Source: Amoebophrya sp. A120 | Lineage: Eukaryota; Sar; Dinophyceae; Syndiniales; Amoebophryaceae | DNA length: 52,376 nucleotides | Direction of reading: 5' to 3' | Assembly: GCA_905178155.1 (NCBI GenBank) | Contig: CAJINV010000004.1 | Coordinates: 1,794,341-1,846,716, forward strand | Shown here: positions 32,357-45,500 of the stretch, piece after piece | Layout of the letters: every line of letters starts with the position of its first letter | Numbering within the stretch: position 1 is the first letter of the stretch | The notes under the pieces: generated by a model | Told to the model about the DNA's origin: nothing | Databases searched by the model: none | Seen by the model: the letters and a program-made list of their open reading frames with translations, nothing else | Program-made: the position numbers and the translations under genes

Positions 32357-33517
32357 TTTTGGAGTCGAAGACGATGAGATGACGAGAGAGTGACAACACT
32401 CGAATAGGCTTCTGGCGGTATTTTGTTAATATTAGATGCATATCTTCGCGGGCTGATCCTAATGTTTTTTTTTTTTTGATTCGGTGTGTCCACGAAGCCT
32501 AACACACTTATTTTTCAATCCTGCGTACTTGAATTTCTCGTCATGGCATATGATCTGTGATTTTGCTTTAGTTTCACGAGTATGAAATGTAAAACTTCAT
32601 CACAGTCACTCTCTCTCATTTTTTGTCCCAATAATTTTTTGAGGATAACTTCTTCGTCGAAGATTCTCAGCTCGCCACCGCATGAAATAATGGCTTTTCT
32701 CCAGAATCTTGTACAAAAATATCAATGGATATGGAGGTGAGCCGCGATCACCACGCTCACAAAGTTCATTCCCAATTGGATTTGATGTGGAAGGAGTTTA
32801 CGAAAATGAATCTTGATAGCTTACTTAATACATGTTTGTGTAGTTTGTGGTCGGTAGGCCAGCATATCTTTGCCATGCCGGGTGCTAGTGCCCGCAAAGG
32901 CAGATCATGGTATAGATGCGCATGGTGCCTTGAATGTCATATTGTGGAAAAATGGTACTTATTTCGTTTCGTTTCCGCACGGACCCATTATATATAACGA
33001 TCCCCGGTTGCGCTTCGATGGGGGAAAACTATATTATAAGTGGATGACGTTTGTCGATTTACTTATTTAGGTCTCGCTTTTTTTTTAGCGGCCGTGAGTA
33101 TCAAGCGCGTCACTTAGTAGGAGCACTCCCCTTGCAGTGAAATTGTGTTCGTAACAGGAGGGTAATCGTAGTAGTTGTACTTAAACGAGACAACCAGGCA
33201 CAACTTTGCTATCGTTGAAATCTTATGAGGGCTTTCGAGAGTCAACAAACTATTGTTTGCGATCTCGATGAAATATATATTCAAGATCGAGCGGGGGCTT
33301 TAGAGTGAAATGTTGGAGGCCTCATCGACGACGTCGTCCTCGTCATTTCTTTGTGATAATTGTAAAATTGCATCTAATAAAACGCTTTCTAGACTAACGA
33401 CTATAGTAGATACACGATTATCAGCTGGTCGCGAGCCAGTAGACATAAATTATGAGCCGGTTAACACAAAAAATTATTGAGCCACTAATCATGTTAAATT
33501 GAACTGCGGTTCTTGCC
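32357..33517. other. AT-rich intergenic region
   Basis: About 1.2 kb, distinctly AT-richer than the genes, with homopolymer T runs. It contains one short frame of protein-like composition (32858-33070, described separately) and no introner. Confidence 0.55.
32858..33070 (+). pseudogene. Short orphan frame, possibly a decayed gene fragment
   Basis: A 70-codon frame without a proper ATG, ending in TAG. The product reads like a folded protein (ALNVILWKNGTYFVSFPHGP, then KLYYKWMTFVDLL) but I do not recognise it. It is AT-rich, unlike the neighbouring genes, so it could be a fragment of foreign or organellar origin, or chance. Confidence 0.25.
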
Positions 33518-36500
33518 GTGGCAGGAAGGCGAGACAGTCAAATCATCCTCGGACACGACCACGTCCCGCCCGTCGCTCCTGCAACAGAAGAACGACTCCG
33601 ATTTGCCTATGTGGATCCGCTGCTGGTCGTTGATGTGGTACTACGGGTGGTGTTGCTAGAAGGAAGACATCTCCACCTCCGCTGCAGTTTTTGTATTCCA
33701 CCCGAGGATGGTTCTCTCCAACTGTGTCCTGTCGGGGAGTGCCGGGAGCACCGGCACCGCAGTCGTTGTTGCGCGGCAGCACTTCTGTTTGCTCCTTCTT
33801 TTTTTGATCCTCGGAACGCAGAAGATGCTTGTGTTTACCAGGGCGACTACTCTTACAACCGGGAAGATGAAAGTAGCCAAAGCGACGCCCGGCCCAGCGG
33901 GAAAGCAACTAGAACCACGACCACGAGGACAAACGACGAACACAAAGAGCAGATGAAGCTGCCAAGAAGTCGCGGGCGGACTACAACAGCCCCAGCGGAT
34001 GCACACGCAAGCTCTTACAGAGCTGATCTGCCCGCAGATGCCGTCTTCGACGTCGAAGAGAGTAGAACTGCCCCCATTAATCCTGCCGCGGAGCCAGCGT
34101 CCGGACGCGCCGCTCTTGAAGTTCTTGGAGGAGCAGTCAGTAAAGGCCTAAACTCTCCAAGAAGAACGGCCGTGGACGAGGAAGGCGAAGATGAGACTCT
34201 CGAAGAGCGCGGTGATGAAGCAGACGCCGACCAAGTCGTCGCGTCTGAGCAGCCGGAACACCAACAGCAAGAAGCGAAGCCGGAGCTGGATCTTCAAGAG
34301 CGGCCTCTACTTGATGAAAGCGCCGATCACATAGTTGGTAAAAACAACCAGCATCACCATCCGAATCTCCGGGGCGGTAGAAAGCCTACAAGTGGTAGCA
34401 GTTTAGCGCCAACAACAACAAGGGCGGCCACGTCAAGCTCTATGGTGGCGCTACAAGAAGTAGAAGCACTGCAGCAGATTGATGAAGAAAGTTCTTCGTT
34501 CCTTAATTCAGCGGCGTCATCAGCATCATCGGCAGAAGGTGAAACTAAAAGCGAAGACCTTCTTCGGTCGTCGGACTTTGTACAAAAAACTGCTGGATCC
34601 GTCGTGAAAACGACCTTGAGCTCCGGCGAGACCAAGACGATGAAAGCGAAAGCAAAACAACTACACCAGGAAAAACAACAGCAACGCACAACGGTGAAAG
34701 TCGGGGACCTGCTAGGGTGTGCGTGCAGTGCGGGAGAACCTGCGTTCCCTTTGTCCGAGGCCTTCCTCCACAAATATCCGGCGGCCCGTCTCGAAGGAAC
34801 CTCTCTGCAAGCCGCCGGCCTTCTGCCCCGTATTTGGGCGGCCCTACTACGTCCCGTGGAACGCTCCAGTCATATGTTCCGAGACCCAAGATAGCAAAAT
34901 CTGCAAAATCGGGAAAAAAATTTCATATGGTACTTTCGGAAACCGGACGTCGCGACGGATCCCGGACGTGTGCCTGCTGCTGGAGTTTCGGCGATTTGAA
35001 CACGCCCTATCGACGTGGTTGATAGAACACGATCGTAGCAAGCCAAAGTCAGCACCTCGTCGTTTCGTAACTTAGCAAAACTCGAACTCGGAACAAACGG
35101 GAAAACCATGGAGAGAGAGAGCAATCGTGAGCAATGCCAAACAGGAACAAAATGCACGAGGGTGTGCGATGTCTTCGAAAACGGAAAATGGCGGCCGCCT
35201 TCGTTCATCGGCTGGCAAAAGGTAAGGCGCGCATCGGTATTCGCGCACCCCCCTCGCACCATCAATGTCACATACTTGAAACATTTTTCGGCTCTGAGTG
35301 GAATGATAGCATACCTGTAAGCACTAGAAAAAGTTCACGCAATTTGCAGCAAGTAGTTCACGTCTTGAATTTTCCTTGCAATGGAGGGGCTACCGTTGCG
35401 GCAATCTCTCGCGGACGACGAGAAGGGCCACCTGATCGGGGCTTTGATGTTCGCCCAGACTTTGGTATGTTGGAAAACGTGCCGGCGATCTTTATCTACA
35501 GCTCAGCAGCATCCATAAAAAGACGGTTTTTGTGGAAGCTGAGTTTGCAGATAGGGGTCGCCGGTTATTTTTGCACTCTATACAAGCCGTACCGAGCCTT
35601 CTGCAAGACCGCCTCCCTTTTGACCGGTATCTCAGTCGTCCCGTCCGTCTTGGTGCGATTACGGCAGCGCGCCGTGGAGTATCTCAAGAAGTACAACAAG
35701 GAGAAGCTGCAACTGGCAGCCAGATCCAGCGCTTCGTCGGCCTGCGTAGTAAGACTCGGGCACGACGGCACACCGCTGGGGGTCACAGTCTCAGCTGCAA
35801 GTGGTGGAGGCATAGCAAAGGGCCAGCACAATCACAGCGGGGAAGTTTTTGTTTGTACATGCAAAACTGCCTATGGGACACAAAATAGGCATCCTCGGCA
35901 TCTGTTTGCAATGCGAAAGTGCATGCAGGATTTCGTCAATATATGAGAAAAAAAGCATTTCAAGCAGACCAGGGCGCCTAATTTGTCTTCCACTATAAGA
36001 AACTGGCCGCTGCAGGACAGCGGCTTGCGACGGTGTTCCGGATCCCGGTTGACCTGGTTCTTCTGCGAAAGAAGTCGACGGGGTATGTTTGGCCACGCTT
36101 GCAATCCGTCGTCGAGGAGGTCGAGAACGCGGTAAGCGGGGGCGCCCCGCTGCGGAATTTCATGTTGTGCAACGTGTCGGACAGTGGTGGCGCGGGAAGG
36201 AAAATTCGCAGGGTCGCAAGGTGTTGGAGCTCAATGGCGGCCCGACTAAGCAAATCGACCTTCGCCGCAACGCAGTGGTGTGGGCATCATTGGATCCAGT
36301 TGGCTGCAGTCGACGAAGTCCGAAACACCATGTTTGCCTCCGCGGAAGAGTTTAAGCGGTGGGGGCACGACCTCTACGTGTTTACGCGTAAACTGGTGTA
36401 TCACAAGTGTGATCTCCTTGAGGACTTGGAGGCGTGGGCCGCGGAATGCTTTTCCACACCTGGAATTTCCTCCAACGCATCAGGCTCCTACACCATGGTG

Positions 36501-39500
36501 GGCAACAGCACTCCCGTTGACAGTGGGGACGACGCGCTTTTCCGAATTTTGAGCGAGTGCATCCAGGGCCGCGAAGACAGCAACAGCAGCGGATTCGCCA
36601 CTGACGTACGTTTCAGCAGGGTCGAGAAGAAGACTATTGCCGGAAGCAGGGCGGAGGCGCAGGACGTCCTGTGCCGGATCGTCAAGAAGCTGCAGGTGGG
36701 AACGGAAACGCGATGGCTGTCCCTCGGCCGGAGCTGCGGGCTTCTGCTGCTGTTTGCAGCACTCGGCGGCGAGTCGCTCGTCGCAGTAAAAAAAGACGGC
36801 TTCCGCGATGGCCTCCGCAAAGGCTGGGCCGCGATGTTTAGCAGCAAGCTGCTTCGGGTCGCAATCGTGGTGCGGCCGCTCGAGGTGGTTTTGCGTGAGA
36901 CGTTGCGGCGCGAAACGCTTCTCGCCGGCGAAACTCTGACGGATAGATTTGAAGCATTATGGGCCGTCGCGTGGTATGAATTGCAAAAGCATCGCATTCT
37001 CATAAATTGCATTGCAAATTCTCTCAGCATGAAAGACTGAATCTGTCATGCTGTTTTATCTTGAAAGGCAAGTTTGTAATGCATAACAGCAATCAGTACG
37101 AGTGCGATACTTTTGTACAGGATAAGTTGCTGGAGGTGGCCCACATCCTGCAGAACCTCGGGCCATTGTCCGAGCAGCTCAGCGTATCTGAAGTGGCCGG
37201 TAGTTTGGTGCGGGTCACGATGCGGATGATGAAGCGCATGACGCAGATAGATGTCGACGGTGTTCTGGGGCCTCTTCTCGATATCGCGGTTGAAGACGAA
37301 GGAAGACGCACCGTGGCGCTGGCGCGCTTCCGAGAAAAGCTTGCCGGGCTACAAGACGACTGGAAAAAGATGGCAAACCTATCCGACCGCGAAATTTGTG
37401 ATCTCGCTTCCGCCCTTCGTAGCGTCTTCACCTTCGGCACGAAGGCGGAAGAATCCCAGCATGCCTACTCGTCGCGGAAAGTTGGCCTCAACACACACAG
37501 GCGGACGATAGAAGGCCTCTCCGGTGAGGTCTTGATACCGCAGCTCAGCAACGCTGCGATGGACGATATGCAACACAAACCACGCAGGGGCCCCCTGAAG
37601 TTTGAAATGTGTAGGGCTTTTGCATGTCTGCTCTGAATTTGTACATGGGCGGCACATCTCAAACCACAGGGGCGGCGTGTTTTGGGTTGGGATACGACAG
37701 CATCTGGGTTCAGTACACAAAGACACGAAAAAAAAGAAGGTCCCGCAGCCGCAGAAGGCGTCCGCGTATTCCAAATTTATCGGGCAGGAGGTGCAGGAGG
37801 GGAACTGGGAGAAGCTTTTGCAGAACCCGGAGATGTTCAAGGTGGAAAATTCAAAAGTGATGATCCAGCATTCGCGGGAAACCTTTCACCTCGCGGCGAA
37901 AAAGTGGAAGCGCGGGGAGAGCAACATTGGCGACAGCGACCCCGGGCCTGTGGCAAAGCGGCGCATGCCAGGGGACGAAGCGAAGCTGCGCACGGGTGGT
38001 GCAAAGTCGGGCAGCAGCGCCTGCAACTCCCCACGTCCCCTAGCAGGCTTTACGATGAAACTCGGCCAGGCCGGGGCACTAATAGTCAGTAATAATCGGC
38101 CCAGTAGCAGTAGCAGTTCTGCCGCCAATCCCCGCGCCCCTGAAAACCAGCCACGGGGGCCACCCAGAACCACGAGCGCAGACGCCGACAACGAAAAGCG
38201 CGGTAGCGCAAAGGGGCGGCTGACGACCCGACCTCCACTGCCAGTGCCACTGCCAGATTTGCGGAGATACTGGTCAGAGACAGAAGACGAGATTTCCCGC
38301 ATGCGCTCCGCGTGTTGCGCAACACCACTACCCTGGACCGGAAGCAGTGTTTATCGGGCCTTCGGTGATTTCCCCTCCCTACCGAAGAACCCCTCGCTGC
38401 GACTAGAAAAAGCAATACTGCATCAGGAGGACGGGCGAGGCGACGGGTTTCTGGGGGCGGTTATCTGCAGCGCGAGCTACCACTCCGAAGACGCGGACCT
38501 GCAGAAGGTGCGAGAGGAACTGATGCCGCCGCCAAGGTTTTTGAAGAGTATGCTTGCCATCGCGCCGGCGGAGGGGCACGGCAGGGGAGTCTCGTTCATG
38601 AAGCTCGTCGTGAAGCCCTCCCTGGATAAGCAGAAGCAGTGGCACGCAGCATTGCCCACCGTGGATCAGTGCCGCCTGGAGGCCAGGCTGATGGACGTTT
38701 TCAGCAATTCCGACAACACGGAGTGCGCGTATTGGTACGCGCAACTTCATACCCTGTGCAAAAGTGTCGCACTAGTAGAAATTGCACTGAGAAACTTAGG
38801 CGAAAAAAGAGGAAGGCTAAATTTGTCATGCAGATTGAGGCACGGGAAGCAAGTATCAGACTGTCACGCATGGCCGCGATTTGTATTTGTGCAACCGCCA
38901 GTGCGATACTTTTGCCAGGATAGTAGACTTCGACCCGCCGTCGCAGACGTTTTACCTCCAGTGGGCGGATGCTAAGCCCTTCGGGGATGTTTTGGCGGAG
39001 TACCAGGCGTGGCTGGAGGGCGAGGGTGGTTCCGATGGTGATGAAGATAGCGGTCTGGACACCTCCGGGAGCGAGGACGAAGACGACGAGGAGGTTCTGG
39101 AGCTCATGTTCGAGCGCGCGCAACGGGAAAAAGACTTGCAGGACTACCTGCAGAACCCGGCCCAGCAGGCTGCCCTTGTTCCTGCGCGTTCCGGTAGTGG
39201 GGGAAGTGCGGCATCCGGCGCAAACTCAGCCGCACAGCAGCGCTTGGCTTCTGCTGCCGGGCGACCCGCCGCTGCCCGTCCAAATCGCGCTGTGGGCGGC
39301 CGGGCCAAACACCGAGGTCAGGAGGGGTACCGCGAAGGTGCCGAGGAGCTGGCAGCGCAGCTTGGAGCAGCCCGCGAACGGCTGGACAACATTTCCGCCC
39401 CGGCCGACGTCGGGCCGCGCGGATACTCGGTACGACTGCAGGGCGGGCTGTGGCTCCGGGCACATACGAGACAGGGGGCAGCTGGCCACCGCGCACACAT

Positions 39501-42500
39501 GCCCAAAGAGGGTGTGCTGTTCGACAGGGTGACAGTTTTTGGCCCGGCAGCACGACACCGAGCAGTCGGAATGGCGATGTCGAAAGACTTCAACATCCAC
39601 CGGCTCGGTGGGCAGCGGATTTGCAAGGGATTGGGACTCGTCTGGGCTGAGGCCGCCAATTTCTGCCTCGGTGTGCTGGAAGCAGAGGTTGCGCCGGCGG
39701 AGTTACTCGAGGTCGCTGTGCTTCAGGAAAGAATGGGCGACGCAGTTGAAAGGGCGAGGACTGTGGCAGCTTCTTATGCAGAGGACCCCGACGAAGTGGA
39801 GCGACGGGAGGCTGCCGGCACGGGCAGCGCGTTAACCGGGAAGCAAATACAGGACCGCTTTGCGAGTGCTGTGAAGGATGAGATCATTGGTCAGTTGGTC
39901 ACATTTCTTCACGGAAAGCTGGAGAACAAGATTGTTAACTAAAGTAACGAGCTGAGCTAGCGTAGAAAAATCTCACTCAGAAACAGCTGCCGCGAATACT
40001 AGCGCAAGGTGATAAATTTTAAAGGTCGCGAGAGAAAAGCAAAAACGTCAAAGAGCATGGCGAGCCCACACGGCATGCGAAGCGCTTTCGCTGTAGGGCT
40101 CAGGGCTGCGCTCGTGTTTCGCTCGTCCTTTCGCAAACAAAATTCGATCGCCCATCGATGTGAGAGAGCGAGCAAAACCGCAGAGGCAGTCGCGCGAACA
40201 AAATTCGGCACCGTAGTTCGCCGCTCAAAAATTCCTGCACGCCGCCCGCCAAAAAATTCGCTTCCCGGGGCCCGCCCAAAATTGACGCTGCCCGCCCCCC
40301 GGGCAAAATTTGGCGCCGGGCGCCGCAAATTTTTCCGCAGTAAGCCTACGGCCCCTGTTCCGCCGCGGAAAATTCAAAATGCAGTTTTGTCAACAAAATC
40401 GCGAAAACTGCCTGACCGACAAAAACCCATTGAAATTGCAAGGGAAATCGGCGCGGAGCATTTTTTTTTTCGCCTGCGCCACCTATTTTTCAGGTTTTCG
40501 CGATTTTGTTGCAGTAGTGTGCATTTTTTTTTGCAGATTTTGTTTTCTAAATTCTAAATTTTAAATTTTGTCTCGGATCTAGTTTTCCGAATTTTTTCGA
40601 AATTCCTGACGGATTTTTTTTTAGGATTTTGATGAGCAAACTTCGGTCGCTGGCTCTCCTGAGAATTTTGGTGCGAGTTTTTCTGGCTATTTTTTTTTCG
40701 GCGCGGCCGCGTCTCCAAAGCCCATTTTTTTACGCTAAAATCCCGAGCGCGCTTTTTTCAGGCCAGCAAATTTCTTGTGCCGCAAAAATTGTCGGGCAGT
40801 TTTTTATGTGTAGGACTTTTCGAGCGGGGGCCCGAGTGGGACCATATCTAGCTGTCGGAAAGCTGTTCTTCTGCATGACCAGGAGCCGCGCTCCCGTATC
40901 ACGTTTATTATCATCTTCGGCGCAAATCCGAAAACTCGCACAGGATTAGGATTCAGCAATCCAGCAAAGCTAGTAGGGTCGAGTCCCCAAAAAAAATTAA
41001 GCCCCCGTAGGTTTTCCGCAAGCAACCGCACACACCATACAAAATGGTTAAGAAATCCATCGAGGCGATGGCGAAGCAGTCCGTCAACCAGAAAAAGGAT
41101 GCCGAGGAGGGTCGCAAGAAGAAGCGCGAACCCCTCGACGACCAAGCTGTGAAGGCGCAGCTGCACAACAAGGGTTACAGTACCTGCGACGGGAATGTCG
41201 TAATCTACAAGCGGCTCCGCAACGGCAACACGTACTGCGATATCAATTGCATCAGCGCCCATCTTCTGTGCAAATTCTTTTATTTTGTAATGCGAAGTAA
41301 CCACGTATCTGGCATTTTTTCGGGATTGGAACTGCGCAGAAGATGGGCTTTTTTGATTTTTCATAATTTGGAAGCACGGGTGGAACATCATGAAGATGTT
41401 GAAAAAGGACAAAGAAGGCGTGCTGGAGTGGGGCGCCAACGTGCAGGAGGAGTATTTCGCGGTGGCGACCAAGCGCCTCCCGCATTTGTCGCGGGAAGGT
41501 TTTCTCACCATGCTGAACACCACGCACGAGGAACTGAACAAAACCCGGAAGCATGGTCTGGCGCGGAAACGCATTGCGGAGCAGCGGCTGGCGCAGCAGA
41601 ACAGCATTGGCGTGCTCGTGGAAGAGGTCCCGCCCACTTCGGTTTCCAGTGCAAACGCCCTCGCGTCGGAAAAGGCTATGAAATACAAAAGCATCGCACT
41701 CGTACTGATAGATTGCAAACATGCATGACAAATTGCCCTACCTAAAACAGAGCCAAAAACTTCATTTGTCATGAACAGTAAATCTGTAATGCAATTTATA
41801 CTAGTGCGATGCATTTGCACTTCATAAAGGCCGACGACCAGCAATCTACCGGAAGTGTGGCGAACGAGGAGCAGCAGGCCGGCATCTTTGGGGGGAAGGA
41901 GGACGCGCGAGCCGACGACGACGACCTTCCGTCCATGTTGAGTAGCAGTCAGGAAGATGAAGAGGTGGATCAGGATAACTACAAACCCGCCGGCAAAACA
42001 GTGGACTTCCTCGCCGCAGAGGATGAGCACCCAGACTTTGAGTTCGGTGGCGACAGTGACACCAACGACAAGCGCACTGCCCTCCTCTCTGAGTTCGACG
42101 TGACGGGCGAAACAATCGGCGGGGCTGCGCAGTCCAGCTCTTCCTCTGCTGGCCCCTCCGGCCCCAGCAGCTCTTCCACCGGCCACAACTTCATCTCCGG
42201 CCAGGCCGCGCGCACCAGGATGTTCGGGGTCTCCGGAGGGATGGAAGATGATGATGATGAGGAATCCGTGTGGATTGTCCCGAAAGATGCTAGCGCGAAA
42301 CTGTGGACGGGAGCGACGAGGCAGCAAATCACCGACGCCTCGCATACAATGATGAAAAACAAGAAGGACTGCGGCATTGAAGATGTAATCCCACTCTTTA
42401 AATATGAAGAGTTGCACGACGTCGGGTGTGCGGTTTTAGAGGCTATCTTCTCGCGCGGTTGGGGAATGGATATGTTTCGGGAAGACGCGGAGGTTTTGCG

Positions 42501-45500
42501 CTCTTACCCTTCGCTCCAGTGGTTGCAGTGGGCGGACTGGCAGGAGGACGACTTCGTGCCGTCTGGTCTGCCGGAGCCGCCGGCGTGGTTCATCAAGGGC
42601 CAGCCGGAGGAGCTCCGGGAGATGATCAGGGACTCCTCCGCGAATACGTGGATCGAGATGTTGATCGAGGTGGCGGACGACGGAAAACTGGACCTGGCGA
42701 ACAAGATGCTGCGGAAAATTCAGCTGCAGAAGCCGAACCAGTGGCAGATCGTCCTGTCGGGCTTGGCGAAGACGAAGCACTGGGAGTCCTTTCCTGCCCT
42801 CGCGGTTACCTACAAGGCCTTTGAGGTGTTCCTGGGTGAGGCCGGGTTGCAAATCGAGAACCACAACAAGGGGCCGAAGTACCTGCTGAACGACAGCGTG
42901 AAAATCATGCCGCAGCCCGGTGTGGAAATTGATGCCGCTGCAATGATATGATCTGCAAATGTGTCTTCTTGTAGGAACCGCATGACAAATGAGCTTTTTG
43001 CGACAGATGGCATTTGTCATGTTATGTCTAGCATGGAAGGGGAATTTGTCATGCACAGGTGCGATTTGTATGCTTTGACACATTTGCAGAGAATAAGTGA
43101 TGGACGTCGAAGCTACAGTCACCAAACTTTCCAAAGCGCAGACCCCCTTCGTCAAGCTGCGGCAGCACATCCACAAGGCCGTCGAAAAGGTGGCGAAGAA
43201 GTGCCAGGGGTTGTTGGAAGAAGCGGTGCAGGCTGCGCTGGACATCGATGATTACAACTTCTTCTGCCAGACCCGACTGTATTTATTTTCATTTAGTCAC
43301 ATTAGAGGTTTTTTTGCAAATTAAAGACGGGGCAGCCCGGATGCGCGGCGCTATGCCTCCGCCCTGGTTCCCGGAGATTCAGCGCGGGCTTGATTTGTGC
43401 ACCACGCCACTCGCTGCGCAGGAGGGCCTTTGCGGGCCTCACTTGGAGTGATGTTGATCTGCGCCGCGCCAAACAACTTCCCGCCATTCGCTTTGTGCAG
43501 CCCCGGGAGTCTCATTGCCTGCAGGGCCGGCAGCCGCCCTCAGGTTTCCGCACATTTGCACGCGCCGGTGGCCTGTTTTGTTCGCAGCAAGCTCGGTTCT
43601 TGAGTACATGAATTTACAAACAAATTTATGCGCGTCTACACATGTAAAAAAACTACACACACAGGGACAGCAAAGTGCGGGAGCAACTTGTCGCGGCCTT
43701 GAACGTGGCCGAGAAGGACAGTTTATCGGAGAAGCGGGCGGCAAGGGCTATCTACTACATGAAGTACATGGACATGCACCTCGAGGAGGCGGCCCGCGCC
43801 GCTGCTTCCCAGGCCATGCTGATGCCGTCTGACAAAGTTTTCCGCGTGGCCCTCGCGTACTACTACTACGGAAAGCCGACGCTCGAGGGCGCCACCGAAG
43901 GCGTCCGGCAGTTGAGCAGTCTGTTGGATACGTTGTTGGACATTGATGACGAAGGGGTGAAAATTCTCGATGTCGTATGAAGATGCAAGAAACTCCTCCG
44001 GCTGGAAGTTGTCATGCGTTTACGCATGACACATTTTGACAAAAGAAACAGAAGCGCATGACAACCTAACGCCGGAAATGTTTTTCGCATCCTATACGCC
44101 GCCGAGCTGCAGGACTCTATCGCCGCCATCAGCCAGTTTCAGGAGAACTGCAAAAAGTTCATTGCCCAGTCCGACATGATTAAGCTGACCGCGATTTCCA
44201 GCAACATGGCCAACATTTTGATCGAGTGGAAGCGGAACAACAAGGTGGAGGCGAAGCGCCAAAACGCTGCCAAGACCAGTAAGGAAAAAGATGCGGACCG
44301 CGCGGAGGGACCGGCGGCGAAGAAACTGAAATCGGAAAAGCAGGCCCAGCTGTACGACGTGAAGCAGGACATTTTGAGGGACGCGACGTCCGGCGCTAGC
44401 AGTTCCTCAACCGCCCTGCCGTCGAACAAATCGGCGTAGGAATTGCAAAACGCCCGGACTTGCTCTGTTTTCTGTTTTCACTTTTGCATAGACGGCGAAA
44501 ATACTCTGCGCCCATACAAAACAGAAAACAGCCAAGGTCCGGGCGTTTTGGAGCTGCATACGAACGCCAGCCGCAACACCGATTTGTTCTTTCAGGAGTT
44601 ACAGAAGATGAAGGACGCGAACTAGCGGAGCCAGGAGCGGGGCCGTGGTTCGACCAGAAATTTTGCAAACCAAGAAAATGCTATGTGTAGTTCTTTTTGA
44701 ATAATTATGATATATAGAAAAGACCCTTGCTTATCTCAGTCGATTTTCAAAAAAATAAGCATCTGCCGCTAGGCAGTTTCAGAATGTACCATTAGGCAGA
44801 ACCCAACGACAGAACTGCGTTTTCTTATCAAAGACCGTCGCTGTTTTTCGCTGTGAAGCCCTTGCGGTTTCAGCAGCTCGAGAACTAACCTTTTACCGTC
44901 GTGCCGGTTTATGTCACGAAGCGAGCGAAGACTCTATCTAAAAGAATCACCAGTGATGTAGTTTCGAAGCCAAGCAGCAGGCAGCGGCGCATTCCGCCAC
45001 TTGTCACGCTTGCAAAAATGAATACCAAGAAACAAACTGAGAAATATCGCACTCCAGTCTATTGCTAGCGGATCCTTCAGCAAATTCGTAATTTTGTAAA
45101 GCCGACCGACAGACCAGCTTCCAGGTCTTCGAGAAATTAGGTCGCGCAGAGAACTAACTTTTACCCTTTTCGCAACTGAGATGCAGAAAAACCCCGATAC
45201 TGGCCGCAGAGTACACTACTTCTGCCTGCAGATTAGAACTTGTATTTTACTCAATGTTACAACTCTAAAAACCTCAGCACCGTCGTAGACTATACCGCAG
45301 CAGGGAGCGATGCCTGGTTCTGCAAGATAGCCTATAAACGCCTCCAGTGCAGTCCTGACACAACGAGATGATCTACAGCAATTTGCAGCCCTCGATCCAC
45401 AGCCGAGCCAAGGCGTGAAGCTCAATCTTGCTAGAAAACCCCCCACAAAAATCAAGACGTGAACGATTGCCGTGAACTTTTTCTGACTCCTTATCTTAGA

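Noticed and set aside
34864-34876. The 11.2-kb unit as a standard 5-bp TSD introner
   Set aside because: Taking TATGTTCC...GGAACATA as its ends leaves AGTCA and TGACT, which are inverted rather than direct copies. The consistent reading is TCATATG ends with the 6-bp repeat CTCCAG, so it is not simply a long member of families A-O.
40804-42417. 537-codon - strand frame across the start of unit gene 2
   Set aside because: It is antisense to well-supported exons of unit gene 2 and runs through two introners; no domain is visible.
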